In this document: one piece after another, positions 1-13,778 of the stretch
Numbering within the stretch: the first letter of the stretch is position 1
Layout of the letters: each line of letters begins with the position of its first letter
Source: Siphonodentalium dalli
Lineage: Eukaryota; Mollusca; Scaphopoda; Gadilida; Siphonodentaliidae
Assembly: GCA_032622095.1 (NCBI GenBank)
Contig: CP136063.1
Span: 81,693,980 to 81,757,979, forward strand
Reading direction: 5' to 3'
Length of the DNA: 64,000 nucleotides
Made by a program: the position numbers and the translations under genes
The notes under the pieces: generated by a model
The model's database searches: none
What the model saw: the letters and a program-made list of their open reading frames with translations, nothing else
What the model was told of the DNA's origin: nothing

Positions 1-117
1 TGTTGCTTGATTTCCCTCTTCTTCCAGCATATCTCTTCCATCATTTTCCTCTAATTTTTGGACTCTCTCCTTCAGTTCTCCCATATCCTTTTCCATAAAA
101 TCCTGTCTCTGCTCCAT
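1..117 (-). CDS. Partial coiled-coil ORF running off the left edge
   Basis: Reading the minus strand from an ATG at 117 gives 39 open codons that leave the window. The peptide is rich in Glu/Lys/Arg with hydrophobic residues at heptad spacing (for example MGELKERVQKLEEN), so it looks like a coiled coil. Such segments are common in LINE ORF1 proteins and many host proteins. Upstream of the ATG the frame has stops. I do not recognise the protein; it could be a retroelement ORF1 fragment or a host exon. Confidence 0.3.
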   Translation of the reverse strand, partial: MEQRQDFMEKDMGELKERVQKLEENDGRDMLEEEGNQAT

Positions 118-617
118 TTTTTATCATTTTTCCCCAACAACTTTGTTGAAACTTCGTTGCAGCTTCGACAAAACCAGTGTACTGACGATTTCTCATCTGA
201 GCACTGTGCAGTTCCTTCTCCTCAAACTCAAAGTTCTCCATTTCGTGAAATCCGTGTGAACCAACAAGTGAACACACTAGATAAACATGCGATCCGCGGA
301 ACATTCGACGGTGCCACCATACATAACTGTGAGATTTCGGTCAACAGTTACTATGGATGCCCAATTCCACAGAAGAGATGCCGAATTCGTTTCATAGACA
401 GCGATTCTGATTAAAAATCTTGCCATTTCGAATGTTGGAATTGTTACCGTTATTTCAGAAACTTTGTTATTTGTATTCATACGCACATCTAGGGAATTTT
501 CCCCCGAAAAAAATAGTTCCTTGTTTATTCTTGTTACCAGTGGGCTACATGGGGTTCCATTTCATAAATCATGACATAGTGTTATTTAAATAAAAAGGCG
601 TGTCATATAATAAACCT
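118..617. other. No supported gene
   Basis: Several overlapping short ORFs occur on both strands, but none has a recognisable domain. AT-rich sequence runs up to the hairpin at 618. Confidence 0.4.
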
Positions 618-780
618 GTTATCGCTGCAGTGAATTGATCTGGGCTTCGCATCACGTCTCGTTGAAGAGGTCAGATCGCTGGATCAAACTCGACGCCTGC
701 GGTGGCTCGTTTGATCCAGCGATCTGACCTCATCAACTCGACGTGATGCGAAGCCCAGATCAATTCACTGCAGCGATAAC
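618..780. repeat. 163-bp foldback hairpin (MITE-like)
   Basis: Two ~72-bp arms are near-perfect reverse complements. The left arm begins GTTATCGCTGCAGTGAATTG and the right arm ends CAATTCACTGCAGCGATAAC, with a GC-rich loop of about 18 bp. It abuts the left end of the large repeat block. No target duplication was recognised. Confidence 0.85.
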
Positions 781-864
781 ATGTATGTATCTGATAATCC
801 ATCGATATCATATAATCCTACTATTTTTTTAATAAGAAGGAACATATAATAACGAACAAAGCAG

Positions 865-3800
865 AAGACATATCCATGCAGGTTCACGCGAATTCGGTCA
901 ATGGTGACGTATCCGCCGAATTTGAAATCGACATGCGTTCGGGCGGTATTTTATGGATGTTATTATGAAATGAACATGATGAAAGTGACAACGAAATTGA
1001 CAACAATTTGTTTCAAGTTTGCCATCAACAGAAGTGCTCCACCAGCGTTGCTATCAATAACATTATTATTTGGCTAATTTCAGTAATATTCTCCTCGTTT
1101 ACACTCGATAACACAAATTTGTCTCCGCATTTAAAGTTCTTTGGTATAGATCGTTTATATTCCGCAATAATTTGTACACAAGGGACGGATTCTTATGTTT
1201 TATTGTGTTTTTAAACTCCGAGGTGGGGAAATCTCGGTGTATTTACATTATGGACATTTGATTCCGTAATCGGAATCAGAATCTAAATCCAGATTACGAC
1301 GAAATAACGATTGATTACGATTACGGTCGGTTCGTTTACTGATTCTGGTCTGTTGGTTTACAGAACCACGTCGTACGGGGTCTAATCCGTAATCGGAATC
1401 CAGATTTTCTCACGAAATAACGACTCATGGCGATTCAGCAATCCAGATACTAAACTTATCACCTGGCGGAGAACACGCCCACTCAACATGGCCCATCAAG
1501 ACTTTTTCTTGGTCTCGTCTGATCTGATCAATCTGACTTAAGGTATATAGAGGATATCTACACATTTTGATTGGATTTGAGAATGATCTCATGAGTGCTG
1601 ACTAAAAAAAATGAAATAGCGAAAATTCATTTTTTTTTTGTCATCACGAATGAGATAATTAGTTACCATATCCAACCAAAAAGTGTAGATGTTCTGTTTA
1701 GTATATGCTCCGCTCAGTTGGCCCATGGCTCAACTCGAAAAGAGTAAAAGGTGCAACTTTGTATACAGAAGCACAGCCATGGTAATGAGCTTGTCCATAT
1801 ACAAATATTTCTATTTTTCAGATCGATTGATTTAACACAAATATTTAATTGATCACATTTTCCTTTTTTTTCAACCTGAACACTAGTACTAGTGGCGAAG
1901 CGATGTTAACTCATCTGGTACCGAGCCACTTTTAATTTAATCTCATTAGACGGATAACGGTTTTTATCTGATGCAAAAAATACTACTATTTGACAGCTTA
2001 GCATATCCTAGTTACAGATCTCACCACTCGTCTATTTCTATCGAACTCCGCAACAGTGCGATAAAACAAGTGAAATGTTGTTGTAAGTTTAACAATTCAC
2101 TTCTCTTTAGAGAAGAATATGAGGATATGATTAACAGTGCATTCTAGAAAACATCCAAAGATGTAAATTAACGAGTTTCCTTATGGCGGAATGTCTAGAG
2201 TGCTGTCGATTAACGACTCTTTTTCTATACGCTCTTCTCTTAGATATTCGTGGAAAAACAATTCAGTAGTCACATCGCATTAAAAGAAGTCTGCTATAGA
2301 GGAACCGGCACTTATCAACAAATAAGTTGAACTGGGACTCTCATTGCTGGGAATAACAACGCGATAAATAACAATACATTAATAGACGAATGCGCTAGAA
2401 TTGATTAGAAATATTTTTTTAATGGAAAAAAGGCATATAATCTCAAAATCAATAACGGAAATTCTGCGATGGTCCAAACGTGATACCAAATCGAAGGCAT
2501 CAAACATTTCGTATGTGATAGTGTAATTGAAACTCTCTGGGCTATCTGTCTATTACTCGTCGATACCTAATTTGGAGGTTCGTGTGAGCCATTATCGTTT
2601 AATGTGTGCAGATATTTGGTAACGGAGAGCGCACACCCTCTAAACATATCACGGACATTTCTCATTATGTTCAGCTTCGAAGAGTCACAAAATATCTAAT
2701 TAAAAATGTGATCATTAGCTTTCAGCATCGAAAACGAAAACTATAGGGGAGTCAAGTCAGCTAGGATTTCTTTAACGGTGCTCCTGGAATCATTATCTCA
2801 ATAGGGGTCCGCACTAATAACATGGAAATCGATGTTCAACTTCACCGGATCTTGGTCATTTAATTGTATGCGGACTTCATGTTTCAGAAAGTCATACCAA
2901 GTTCGGTTCCAAATTTCTGTAGATTATATGAAAAATAAGGAGTGTATATGTTATATCTCAAAGATTGAAAACAGCTTCAAAATTGCAAATACCTTTTGCA
3001 AGAAATTTTAGCGTATACTAAGATTGTCGACATTTTGTGTATTTAACCACCAATATTAAAAATCGATTAAAGTGACAAAAATCCCACAACTGGACCTGAG
3101 CGTAAAGTCTGATATCGAAAGATATATACACGGGATTTCGACATAAAATCAGCATTATCCCAACAGATTTCACTACTGAGATGGTTCACGTCGAAGGAAA
3201 CTTGGACAAACGGACTCGCAGAAAGACTCACTCAAGTCACCGATTCGTTTGAGCCGATTTTTCTTCAGAGCAGAGCAGAAAGACAGAATAAAGAGCGCGG
3301 TCCCAAATTAATAACAATGTTATTAATATCATAACAATATAATAATTTTGCGGCTGGGTGAATGGGGGATCTATTCCTGATTTGGCAAATAAAGAACGTT
3401 TAATTTATATGTCAACGATTGACAGCAGCTGGCATATTGATAATACTTGGAAGTATACAAGGGTATACAAATGTTAGCTTTTTATCGATCATCAATTCGT
3501 GAATTAAGAGACCCATCTTTACCTCATTCCAAATATATCGAAGTATGAACGAACCAGGGCCATGTAATGTGCATCGGCATCGGGGCATATATGTGTACGC
3601 TCTAAACACCCCGAGGACTTTTCCAAAATTTTCAACATCGAAAGTAACAAAGTTCAGTATCTGGCGGTGTAAATTCTCATTAAAATGCTCTCATTAGTTT
3701 TCAGGATTGAACACGAAAACTCTTTTTGAGCAAAGTCAGACAGGAGATCATTAATGATGCTCCGGGAGTCATTATCTCAATAGGGCTCCGCACTAATGGC

Positions 3801-6800
3801 TTGGAAATCGACGTATATATCTTGGTCAAGTCATAGATAAGTTGGGTACCGATTTTTTTCTCAGAGCAAAGAATAATAAGGAGCGTTCTTGTTAAGTTTA
3901 TTCCTGATATTGTAATACAATGCATGAGCGTCAAATATGTAGAGGATAAACACGCTGTGTGTGAACTGGTGTGATTTGTTGGGACGTTTATCGGTGGAGT
4001 TTTGAGATGGAAAATGCAGTTTTAAATACCGCGGCGCGTGGAGCCGATAAAACGGATATTTTCCATCAGAAAACCCACCGATAAACGTCTCAAATCAATC
4101 CATGGAGGCAGCATGTTTATCCACATTATAAATCACACAAATCGCAAAATCATGCTATAGACATACCAATCTACCAAAGAGCTGCTTCACTGGACAGGGT
4201 TGACAGTTTACAAACAATCCATATAACTTCCTCCCAGAAATTGAAATAAACCGAACACTACTATAATACTAATAAAGACATCTCCATGCAGGTTCACGCG
4301 AATTCTGTCAATGGTGACGTATCCGCCGAATTTGAAATCGACATGCGTTCGGGCGGTAGTTTATGGATGGAATTATGAAATGAACATGATGAAAGTGACA
4401 ATGAAATTGACAAGGATTTGCTTCAAGTTTGCCATCAACAGAGGTGCTCCACCAGCGTTGCTATCAATAACATTATTATTTGGCTAATTTCAGTAATATT
4501 CTCCCCGTTTACACTCGATAACACAAAAAGAGTAAAAGGTGCAAATTTGTATACAAAAGCACAGCCATGGTAATGAGCTTGTCCATATACAAATATTTCC
4601 ATTTTTTCCAGATCGATTGGTTGAGGGATAATGGGGCTAACGTCATAGTATGTTTAACAAAAATATTGAATTGATGACATATTCCTTTTTTTTTAAACCT
4701 GAACACTAGTGGCGAAGCGATGTTAACTCGTCTAGTACCGAACCACTTTTAATTTAATGTCATTAGACGGATAACGGTTTTTATCTGATGCAAAAAATAC
4801 TACTATTTGACAGCTTAGCATATACTAAAGTGCTAAAATATCTCCTAGTCACAGATCTCACCACTCGTCTATTTCTCTCGAACTCCGCAACAGTGCGATA
4901 AAACAAGTGAAATGTTGTTGTAAGTTTAACAATTCACTTCTCTTTAGAGAAGAATATGAGGATATGATTAACAGTGCATTCTAGAAAACATCCAAAGATG
5001 TAAATTAACGAGTTTCCTTATGGCGGAATGTCTAGATATGCTGTCGATTAACGACTCTTTTTCTATACACTCTTCTCTTAGATATTCGTGGAAAAACAAT
5101 TCAGTAGTCACATCGCATTAAAAGAAGTCTGCTATAGAGGAACCGGCACTTATCAACAAATAAGTTGAACTGGGACTCTCATTGCTGGGAATAACAACGC
5201 GATAAATAACAATACATTAATAGACGAATGCGCTAGAATTGATTATAAATATTTTTTTAATGGAAAAAAGGCATATAATCTCAAAATCAATAACGGAAAT
5301 TCTGCGATGGTCCAAACGTGATACCAAATCGAAGGCATCAAACATTTCGTATGTGATAGTGTAATTGAAACTCTCTGGGTTATCTGTCTATTACTCGTCG
5401 ATACCTAATTTGGAGGTTCGTGTGAGCCATTATCGTTTAATGTGTGCAGATATTTGGTAACGGAGAGCGTACACCCTCTAAACATATCACGGACATTTCT
5501 CATTATGTTCAGCTTCGAAGAGTCACAAAATATCTAATTAAAAATGTGATCATTAGCTTTCAGCATCGAAAACGAAAACTATAGGGGAGTCAAGTCAGGT
5601 AGGACATCTTTAACGGTGCTCCTGGAATCATTATCTCAATAGGGGTCCGCACTAATAACATGGAAATCGATGTTCAACTTCACCGGATCTTGGTCATTTA
5701 ATTGTATGCGGACTTCATGTTTCAGAAAGTCATACCAAGTTCGGTTCCAAATTTCTGTAGAATATATGAAAAATAAGGAGTGTATATGTTATATCTCAAA
5801 GATTGAAAACAGCTTCAAAATTGCAAATACCTTTTGCAAGAAATTTTAGCGTATACTAAGATTGTCGACATTTTGTGTATTTAACCACCAATATTAAAAA
5901 TCGATTAAAGTGACAAAAATCCCACAACTGGACCTGAGCGTAAAGTCTGATATCGAAAGATATATACACGGGATTTCGACATAAAATCAGCATTATCCCA
6001 ACATATTTGACTACTGAGATTGTTCACGTCGAAGGAAACTTGGACAAACGGACTAGCAGAAAGACTTACTCAAGTCACCGATTCGTTTGAGCCGATTTTT
6101 CTTCAGAGCAGAAAGACAGAATAAAGAGCGCGGTCCCAAATTAATAACAATCAATATCATAACAATATAATAATTTTGCGGCTGGGTGAATGGGGGATCT
6201 ATTCATGATTTGGCAAATAAAGAACGTTTAATTTATATGTCAACGATTGACAGCAGCTGGCATATTGATAATACTTGGAAGTATACAAGGGTATACAAAT
6301 GTTAGCTTTTTATCGATCATCAATTCGTGAATTAAGAGACCCATCTTTACCTCATTCCAAATATATCGAAGTATGAACGAGCCAGGGCCATGTAATGTGC
6401 ATCGGCATCGGGGCATATATGTGTACGCTCTAAACACCCCGAGGACTTTTCCAAAATTGTCAACATCGAAAGTAACAAAGTTCAGTATCTGGCGGTGTAA
6501 ATTCTCATTAAAATGCTCTCATTAGTTTTCAGGATTGAACACGAAAACTCGTTTTGAGCAAAGTCAGACAGGAGATCATTAATACTACTGAGATTGTTCA
6601 CGTCGAAGGAAACTTGGACAAACGGACTAGCAGAAAGACTTACTCAAGTCACCGATTCGTTTGAGCCGATTTTTCTTCAGAGCAGAAAGACAGAATAAAG
6701 AGCGCGGTCCCAAATTAATAACAATCAATATCATAACAATATAATAATTTTGCGGCTGGGTGAATGGGGGATCTATTCCTGATTTGGCAAATAAAGAACG

Positions 6801-7880
6801 TTTAATTTATATGTCAACGATTGACAGCAGCTGGCATATTGATAATACTTGGAAGTATACAAGGGTATACAAATGTTAGCTTTTTATCGATCATCAATTC
6901 GTGAATTAAGAGACCCATCTTTACCTCATTCCAAATATATCGAAGTATGAACGAGCCAGGGCCATGTAATGTGCATCGGCATCGGGGCATATATGTGTAC
7001 GCTCTAAACACCCCGAGGACTTTTCCAAAATTTTCAACATCGAAAGTAACAAAGTTCAGTATCTGGCGGTGTAAATTCTCATTAAAATGCTCTCATTAGT
7101 TTTCAGGATTGAACACGAAAACTCGTTTTGCGCAAAGTCAGACAGGAGATCATTAATGATGCTCCGGGAGTCATTATCTCAATAGGGCTCCGCACTAATG
7201 GCTTGGAAATCGACGTATATATCTTGGTCAAGTCATAGATAAGTTGGGTACCGATTTTTTTCTCAGAGCAAAGAATAATAAGGAGCGTTCTTTTTAAGTT
7301 TATTCCTGATATTGTAATACAATGCATGAGCGTCAAATATGTAGAGGATAAACATGCTGTGTGTGAACTGGTGTGATTTGGGACGTTTATCGGTGGAGTT
7401 TTGAGATGGAAAATGCAGTTTTAAATACCGGCGTCGCGTGGAGCCGATAAAACGGATATTTTCCATCAGAAAACCCACCGATAAACGTCTCAAATCAATC
7501 CATGGAGGCAGCATGTTTATCCACATTATAAATCACACAAATCGCAAAATCATGCTATAGACATACCAATCTACCAAAGAGCTGCTTCACTGGACAGGGT
7601 TGACAGTTTACAAACAATCCATATAACTTCCTCCCAGAAATTGAAATAAACCGAACACTACTATAATACTAATAAAGACATATCCATGCAGGTTCACGCG
7701 AATTCGGTCAATGGTGACGTATCCGCCGAATTTGAAATCGACATGCGTTCGGGCGGTAGTTTATGGATGGAATTATGAAATGAACATGATGAAAGTGACA
7801 ATGAAATTGACAACGATTTGCTTCAAGTTTGCCATCAACAGAGGTGCTGCACCAGCGTTGCTATCAATAACATTATTATC
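865..7880 (+). repeat. Tandem array of ~3.4-kb units
   Basis: The segment containing TCCATGCAGGTTCACGCGAA occurs near 872, 4,282 and 7,682, about 3.4 kb apart. The sequence at 1,740-4,260 is repeated almost base for base from about 4,526. The first unit holds an extra ~0.6-kb piece (about 1,140-1,740) that the second lacks. The third copy stops near 7,880, where unrelated sequence begins. Confidence 0.85.
6011..7160 (+). repeat. 574-bp tandem duplication inside the second unit
   Basis: Sequence starting CTACTGAGATTGTTCACGTC at about 6,011 recurs at about 6,585. The following 574 bp are nearly identical, so a short tandem duplication happened within the already repeated unit. Confidence 0.85.
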
Positions 7881-7959
7881 GTGACGCATTCGTGCAAGTG
7901 ATTTCCCCACTGAACGGTTGTTTTTTTTGGTGTTATTTTGTATCGAATGTATGTTGTGT

Positions 7960-8020
7960 CAAACCTCTCTCTCTCTCTTTCTCACTCTCCCCTGTCTCTC
8001 TCTCATTCTCCTTCATTCCA
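7960..8020 (+). repeat. CT-rich low-complexity tract
   Basis: Imperfect (TC)n run within 7,965-8,010, at the start of the inverted section of the block. Confidence 0.8.
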
Positions 8021-10605
8021 TTTCTCACCCTTAACTTCCGTATTACAATGTAATACCGTATCTCAATCCTAAATAATATTCCAATCAATCAAATCTATAT
8101 ATCCCGTCTGCTTTACCCCAAGTGATATTTTTGTCACTTGAGGTAACATTTATTCCACGAGGAGAGGACATTAAAAAAGCATTTTGCTTGTTGTCCAATC
8201 CTCTTCATAAATCTATATATTTCTTCATGTATATTGTGTTTGTGTCATATGTTTGATTTGTTGAAATAAATATTGTTTACACCAACATTTTGAAGCCGAG
8301 GTTCTAATTACATGGACACCACAAACAATCATACAATCCGGTATTAAATCGGGGAAAATATGGTAAGTATTTGTTCAAGTAAATTGTCTTTCAGCACAAA
8401 TTCAACCTCATTTTCCATTCATCAATTTCAACTACGGGACTTGTGAGTCTTATCTCTCGTATGGTATATACATTTATTAGTATTATAGTATTGTTCTGTT
8501 TATTTCGATTTCTGGGAGGAAGTGATATGGATTGATTGTAAACTGTCAACACTGTCCAGGGAAGCAACTCTTTGGTAGATTTGTATTTCTATAGCATGTG
8601 TGATTAGAATGGGGATAAACATGCTGCCTCCATGGATTGATTTAAGACGTTTATCTGTGGGTTTTCTGATAGAAAATATCAGTTTTATCGGCTCCACGCG
8701 CCGCCGGTATTTAAAAATGCGTCTGAAAACTCCACCGATAAGCGTCCCAAATCACACCAGCATATTTATCCTCTACATATTTTACGCTCATGCATTTTAT
8801 TATACGCTCAACAGTGAATTATAGAAAAATACGCGTTTAGATAAACATCGATATCACCCAGAAGGGGATATAGAAGAATATACTTTCACACTAGCTCGAC
8901 CGTGCGACCGATTCACTTGCGTGTACCAATACTGTTTCCGGTTCGTACTGTTGAAGAAGGACAAAGTGAAAGAACCCATTGTGATATTCTAATTTATATT
9001 ATTTTCACTGATATTACAGTTATAATTAAAATATATTTTATGTTGAAATTCGACATATACATGGGGGGGGGGAGAATATGGGAACTATATTTTTATATTC
9101 TGCGGATGGTGAAGTAGCATTGCGTGAACAGGCATCGATCAGCTGATGGCTTCAAAAATGATGAATCGATTGTGAGATCATTTAACGTCGTAAATGGTGA
9201 ATTTCTCATTCGTGACCGCGACAAGTGTTTTATTTTCGCTCGCGGCAAGCCGCTCGCGAAAATAAACATTTGTCTCGCTCACTCATGACATATTTTTCGG
9301 TATCCACTCAAAAACACTAGATATCCCCTATGTATTACCATATCAGGAACAGAGTAACAAGAACGCTCCTTATTATTCTTTGCTCTGAGAAAAAAATCGG
9401 TACCCAACTTATCTACGACTTGACCAACATACATACGTCGATTTCCAGGCTATTAACGCGGCACCCTATTGAGATAATGGCTTCCAGAGCGTCAATAATG
9501 AGCTCCTGACTGACTTTGCTCAAAAATAGTTTTAGTGTTCAATCCTGAAAACTAATGAGAGCATTTTAATGAGAATTTACACCGCCAGATACTGAACTTT
9601 GTTACTTTCGATGTTGAAAATTTAGGAAAAGTCCTCGGGGTGTTCAGAGCGTACACATATATGCCCCCGATGCCGATGCACAATACATGCCCTGGCTCGT
9701 TCATACTTCCATATATTTGGAATGAGGTAAAGATGGGTCTCTTAATTCACGAATTGATCATCGATAAAAAGCTAACATTTGTATACCCTTGTATACTTCC
9801 AAGTATTATCAATTTGCCAGCTGCAGTCAATCGTTGACATATAAATTAAACGCTCTTTATTTGCCAAATCAGGAATAGATCCCCCATTCTCCCAGCCGCA
9901 AAATTATTATATTGTTATGATATTGATTGTTATTAATTTGGGACCGCGCTCTTTATTCTGTCTTTCTGTTCTGAAGAAAAATCGGCTCAAATGAATCGGT
10001 GGCTTGAGTAAGTCTTTCTGCGAGTCCGTTTGTCCAAGTTTCCTTAGACGTGAACCAGCTCAGTAGTGAAATCTGTTGGGATAATGCTGATTTTATGTCG
10101 AAATCCCGTGTATATATCTTTCGATATTAGACTTTACTCCCAGGTCCAGTTGTGGGATTTTTGTCACTTTAATCGATTTTTAATATTGGTGGTTAAATAC
10201 ACAACATGCCGACAATCTTAGTTACACTAACATGTCTTGCAAAAAGTATTTGCAATTTTGAAGATGTTTTCAATCTTTGAGATATAACATATAGATCCTT
10301 ATTGTTTCATATATTCTGCAGAAATTCGGAACCGAACTTGGTATGAGTTTCTGAAACATATGAAGTCCGCATACAATTAAATGACCAAGATCCGGTGAAG
10401 TTGAACATCGATTTCCATGTTATTAGTGCGGACCCCTATTGAGATAATGATTCCAGGAGCACCGTTAAAGATGTCCTACCTGACTTGACTCCCTATAGTT
10501 TTCGTTTTCGATGCTGAAAGCTAATGATCACATTTTTAATTAGATATTTTGTGACTCTTCGAAGCTGAACATAATGAGAAATGTCCGTGATATGTTTAGA
10601 GCAGG
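7990..10605 (-). repeat. Left arm of a large inverted duplication
   Basis: This stretch is the reverse complement of about 11,650-13,690. Matches include TACAATGTAATACCGTATCT near 8,045 against its complement near 13,670, and the 9,345-10,600 interval against 11,650-12,910. The left arm has an extra ~0.5-kb insertion (8,803-9,335) missing from the right arm. Confidence 0.8.
8803..9335. repeat. ~0.53-kb insertion in the left arm
   Basis: The right arm at 12,910-12,945 is continuous, while the left arm is split after GCTCATGCATT and resumes at GTATTACCATATCAGG. The inserted DNA contains a short GC-rich hairpin around 9,237-9,266 and a poly-G tract near 9,064. No transposase was seen, and no clear target duplication. 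Confidence 0.6.
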
Positions 10606-10759
10606 CAATACGCACAAGCTTGACTACCAAGAGATATCTTATCGGGGTCCACGATATGATGGCTCTTGGTATACAATCGCGACCACGGGAGGCACGTGAT
10701 GTTCGATTGAATATCAGAATGTTGGGTATCATATAATACCATATCCCATAATATGTCAA

Positions 10760-10930
10760 ATATGGCGAAATATCGAAATATAAAATAAAACGAAAAAGCG
10801 AAATAGGAAAATACATCGAAAATCGAAATAGGAAAATACAGCGAAATAGCGAAATAGCGAAATAGAACGAAAACTCGAAATAGGAACATACAGCGAAATA
10901 GCGAAATAGGGAGAAATATAGAACGAAATA
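10760..10930. repeat. (GCGAAATA)-type minisatellite
   Basis: Degenerate repeats of GCGAAATAG/CGAAATAGG lie in the spacer of the large palindrome. The ~190-codon minus-strand ORF across it is a by-product of the periodicity (repeating Phe-Arg-Tyr-Phe). Confidence 0.85.
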
Positions 10931-11069
10931 TATAAATATGAAATTATTTTTATAAACGAAATAACGGAGATATTTGAAAAGGTGTCTTTGACGAAATAAC
11001 GGACATATTTGGAGAAGTGTTTTAAAGAGCGTACCCAAACCTCCCCCAAACCCACCCACCCAAGGGAAG

Positions 11070-13690
11070 AATAAAACAAGTGAAATGTTGTTGAAAGTTT
11101 AACAATTCACTTCTCTTTAGAGAAGAATATGAGGATATGATTAACAGTGCATTCTAGAAAACATCCAAAGATGTAAATTAACGAGTTTCCTTATGGCGGA
11201 ATGTCTAGATATGCTGTCGATTAACGACTCTTTTTCTATACACTCTTCTCTTAGATATTCGTGGAAAAACAATTCAGTAGTCACATCGCATTAAAAGAAG
11301 TCTGCTATAGAGGAACCGGCACTTATCAACAAATAAGTTGAACTGGGACTCTCATTGCTGGGAATAACAACGCGATAAATAACAATACATTAATAGACGA
11401 ATGCGCTAGAATTGATTAGAAATATGTTTTTAATGGAAAAAATGCATATAATCTCAAAATCAATAACCTAAATTCTGCGATGGTCCAAACGTGATACCAA
11501 ATCGAAGGCATCAAACATTTCGTATGTGATAGTGTAATTGAAACTCTCTGGGTTATCTGTCTATTACTCGTCGATACCTAATTTGGAGGTTCGTGTGAGC
11601 CATTATCGTTTAATGTGTGCAGATATTTGGTAACGGAGAGCGTACACCCTCTAAACATATCACGGACATTTCTCATTATGTTCAGTTTCGAAGAGTCACA
11701 AAATATCTAATTAAAAATGTGATCATTAGCTTTCAGCATCGAAAACGAAAACTATAGTGGAGTCAAGTCAGGTAGGACATCTTTAACGGTGCTCCTGGAA
11801 TCATTATCTCAATAGGGGTCCGCACTAATAACATGGAAATCGATGTTCAACTTCACCGGATCTTGGTCATTTAATTGTATGCGGACTTCATATGTTTCAG
11901 AAACTCATACCAAGTTCGGTTCCGAATTTCTGCAGAATATATGAAACAATAAGGAGTCTATATGTTATATCTCAAAGATTGAAAACATCTTCAAAATTGC
12001 AAATACTTTTTGCAAGACATGTTAGTGTAACTAAGATTGTCGGTATGTTGTGTATTTAACCACCAGTATTAAAAATCGATTAAAGTGACAAAAATCCCAC
12101 AACTGGACCTGGGCGTAAAGTCTGATATCGAAAGATATATACACGGGATTTCGACATAAAATCAGCATTATCCCAACAGATTTCACTACTGAGCTGGTTC
12201 ACGTCTAAGGAAACTTGGACAAACGGACTCGCAGAAAGACTTACTCAAGCCACCGATTCATTTGAGCCGATTTTTCTTCAGAGCAGAAAGACAGAATAAA
12301 GAGCGTGGTCCCAAATTAATAACAATCAATATCATAACAATATAATAATTTTGCGGCTGGGAGAATGGGGGATCTATTCCTGATTTGGCAAATAAAGAGC
12401 GTTTAATTTATATGTCAACGATTGACTGCAGCTGGCAAATTGATAATACTTGGAAGTATACAAGGGTATACAAATGTTAGCTTTTTATCGGTAATCAATT
12501 CGTGAATTAAGAGACCCATCTTTACCTTATTCCAAATATATGGAAGTATGAACGAGCCAGGGCATGTATTGTGCATCGGCATCGGGGGCATATATGTGTA
12601 CGCTCTGAACACCCCGAGGACTTTTCCTAAATTTTCAACATCGAAAGTAACAAAGTTCAGTATCTGGCGGTGTAAATTCTCATTAAAATGCTCTCATTAG
12701 TTTTCAGGATTGAACACTAAAACTATTTTTGAGCAAAGTCAGACAGGAGCTCATTATTGACGCTCTGGAAGCCATTATCTCAATAGGGTGCCGCACTAAT
12801 AGCCTGGAAATCGACGTATGTATGTTGGTCAAGTCGTAGATAAGTTGGGTACCGATTTTTTTCTCAGAGCAAAGAATAATAAGGAGCGTTCTTGTTACTC
12901 TGTTCCTGATATGGTAATACAATGCATGAGCGTCAAATATGTAGAGGATAAATATGCTGGTGTGATTTGGGACGCTTATCGGTGGAGTTTTCAGACGCAT
13001 TTTTAAATACCGGCGGCGCGTGGAGCCGATAAAACTGATATTTTCTATCAGAAAACCCACAGATAAACGTCCCAAATCAATCCATGGAGGCAGCATGTTT
13101 ATCCACATTCTAAATCACACATGCTATAGAAATACAAATCTACCAAAGAGTTGCTTCCCTGGACAGTGTTGACAGTTTACAATTAATCCATATCACTTCC
13201 TCCCAGAAATCGAAATAAACAGAACAATACTATAATACTAATAAATGTATATACCATACGAGAGATAAGACTCACAAGTCCCGTAGTTGAAATTGATGAA
13301 TGGAAAATGAGGTTGAATTTGTGCTGAAAGACAATTTACTTGAACAAATACTTACCATATTTCCCCCGATTTAATACCGGATTGTATGATTGTTTGTGGT
13401 GTCCATGTAATTAGAACCTCGGCTTCAAAATGTTGGTGTAAACAATATTTATTTCAACAAATCAAACATATGACACAAACACAATATACATGAAGAAATA
13501 TATAGATTTATGAAGAGGATTGGACAACAAGCAAAATGCTTTTTTAAAGTCCTCTCCTCGTGGAATAAATGTTACCTCAAGTGACAAAAATATCACTTGG
13601 GGTAAAGCAGACGGGATATATATATTTGATTGATTGGAATATTATTTAGGATTGAGATACGGTATTACATTGTAATACGGAAGTTAATGT
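11070..13690 (+). repeat. Right arm of the inverted duplication plus extra unit sequence
   Basis: From 11,070 the sequence matches the tandem units (compare 2,070 and 4,900). From about 11,650 to 13,690 it is also the reverse complement of the left arm. Identity is high but with indels, so short ORFs are not conserved. Confidence 0.8.
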
Positions 13691-13778
13691 TTAAAAAATG
13701 TTTACTCTTTAATGAGGTGATGACATACATATCGACAATGTCTCCCATCTCAATGCTGCATTTATAGATCCAAAAATT

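Noticed and set aside
10493-11059. 188-codon minus-strand ORF
   Set aside because: Its Phe/Tyr/Arg-rich translation comes from the GCGAAATA minisatellite.
3412-12612. 65-codon ORF repeated five times (starts MFRAYTYMP)
   Set aside because: Copies differ by compensating indels (RCRCTLHGP against PMPMHNTCP) rather than synonymous changes, so they are repeat sequence and not a conserved protein.
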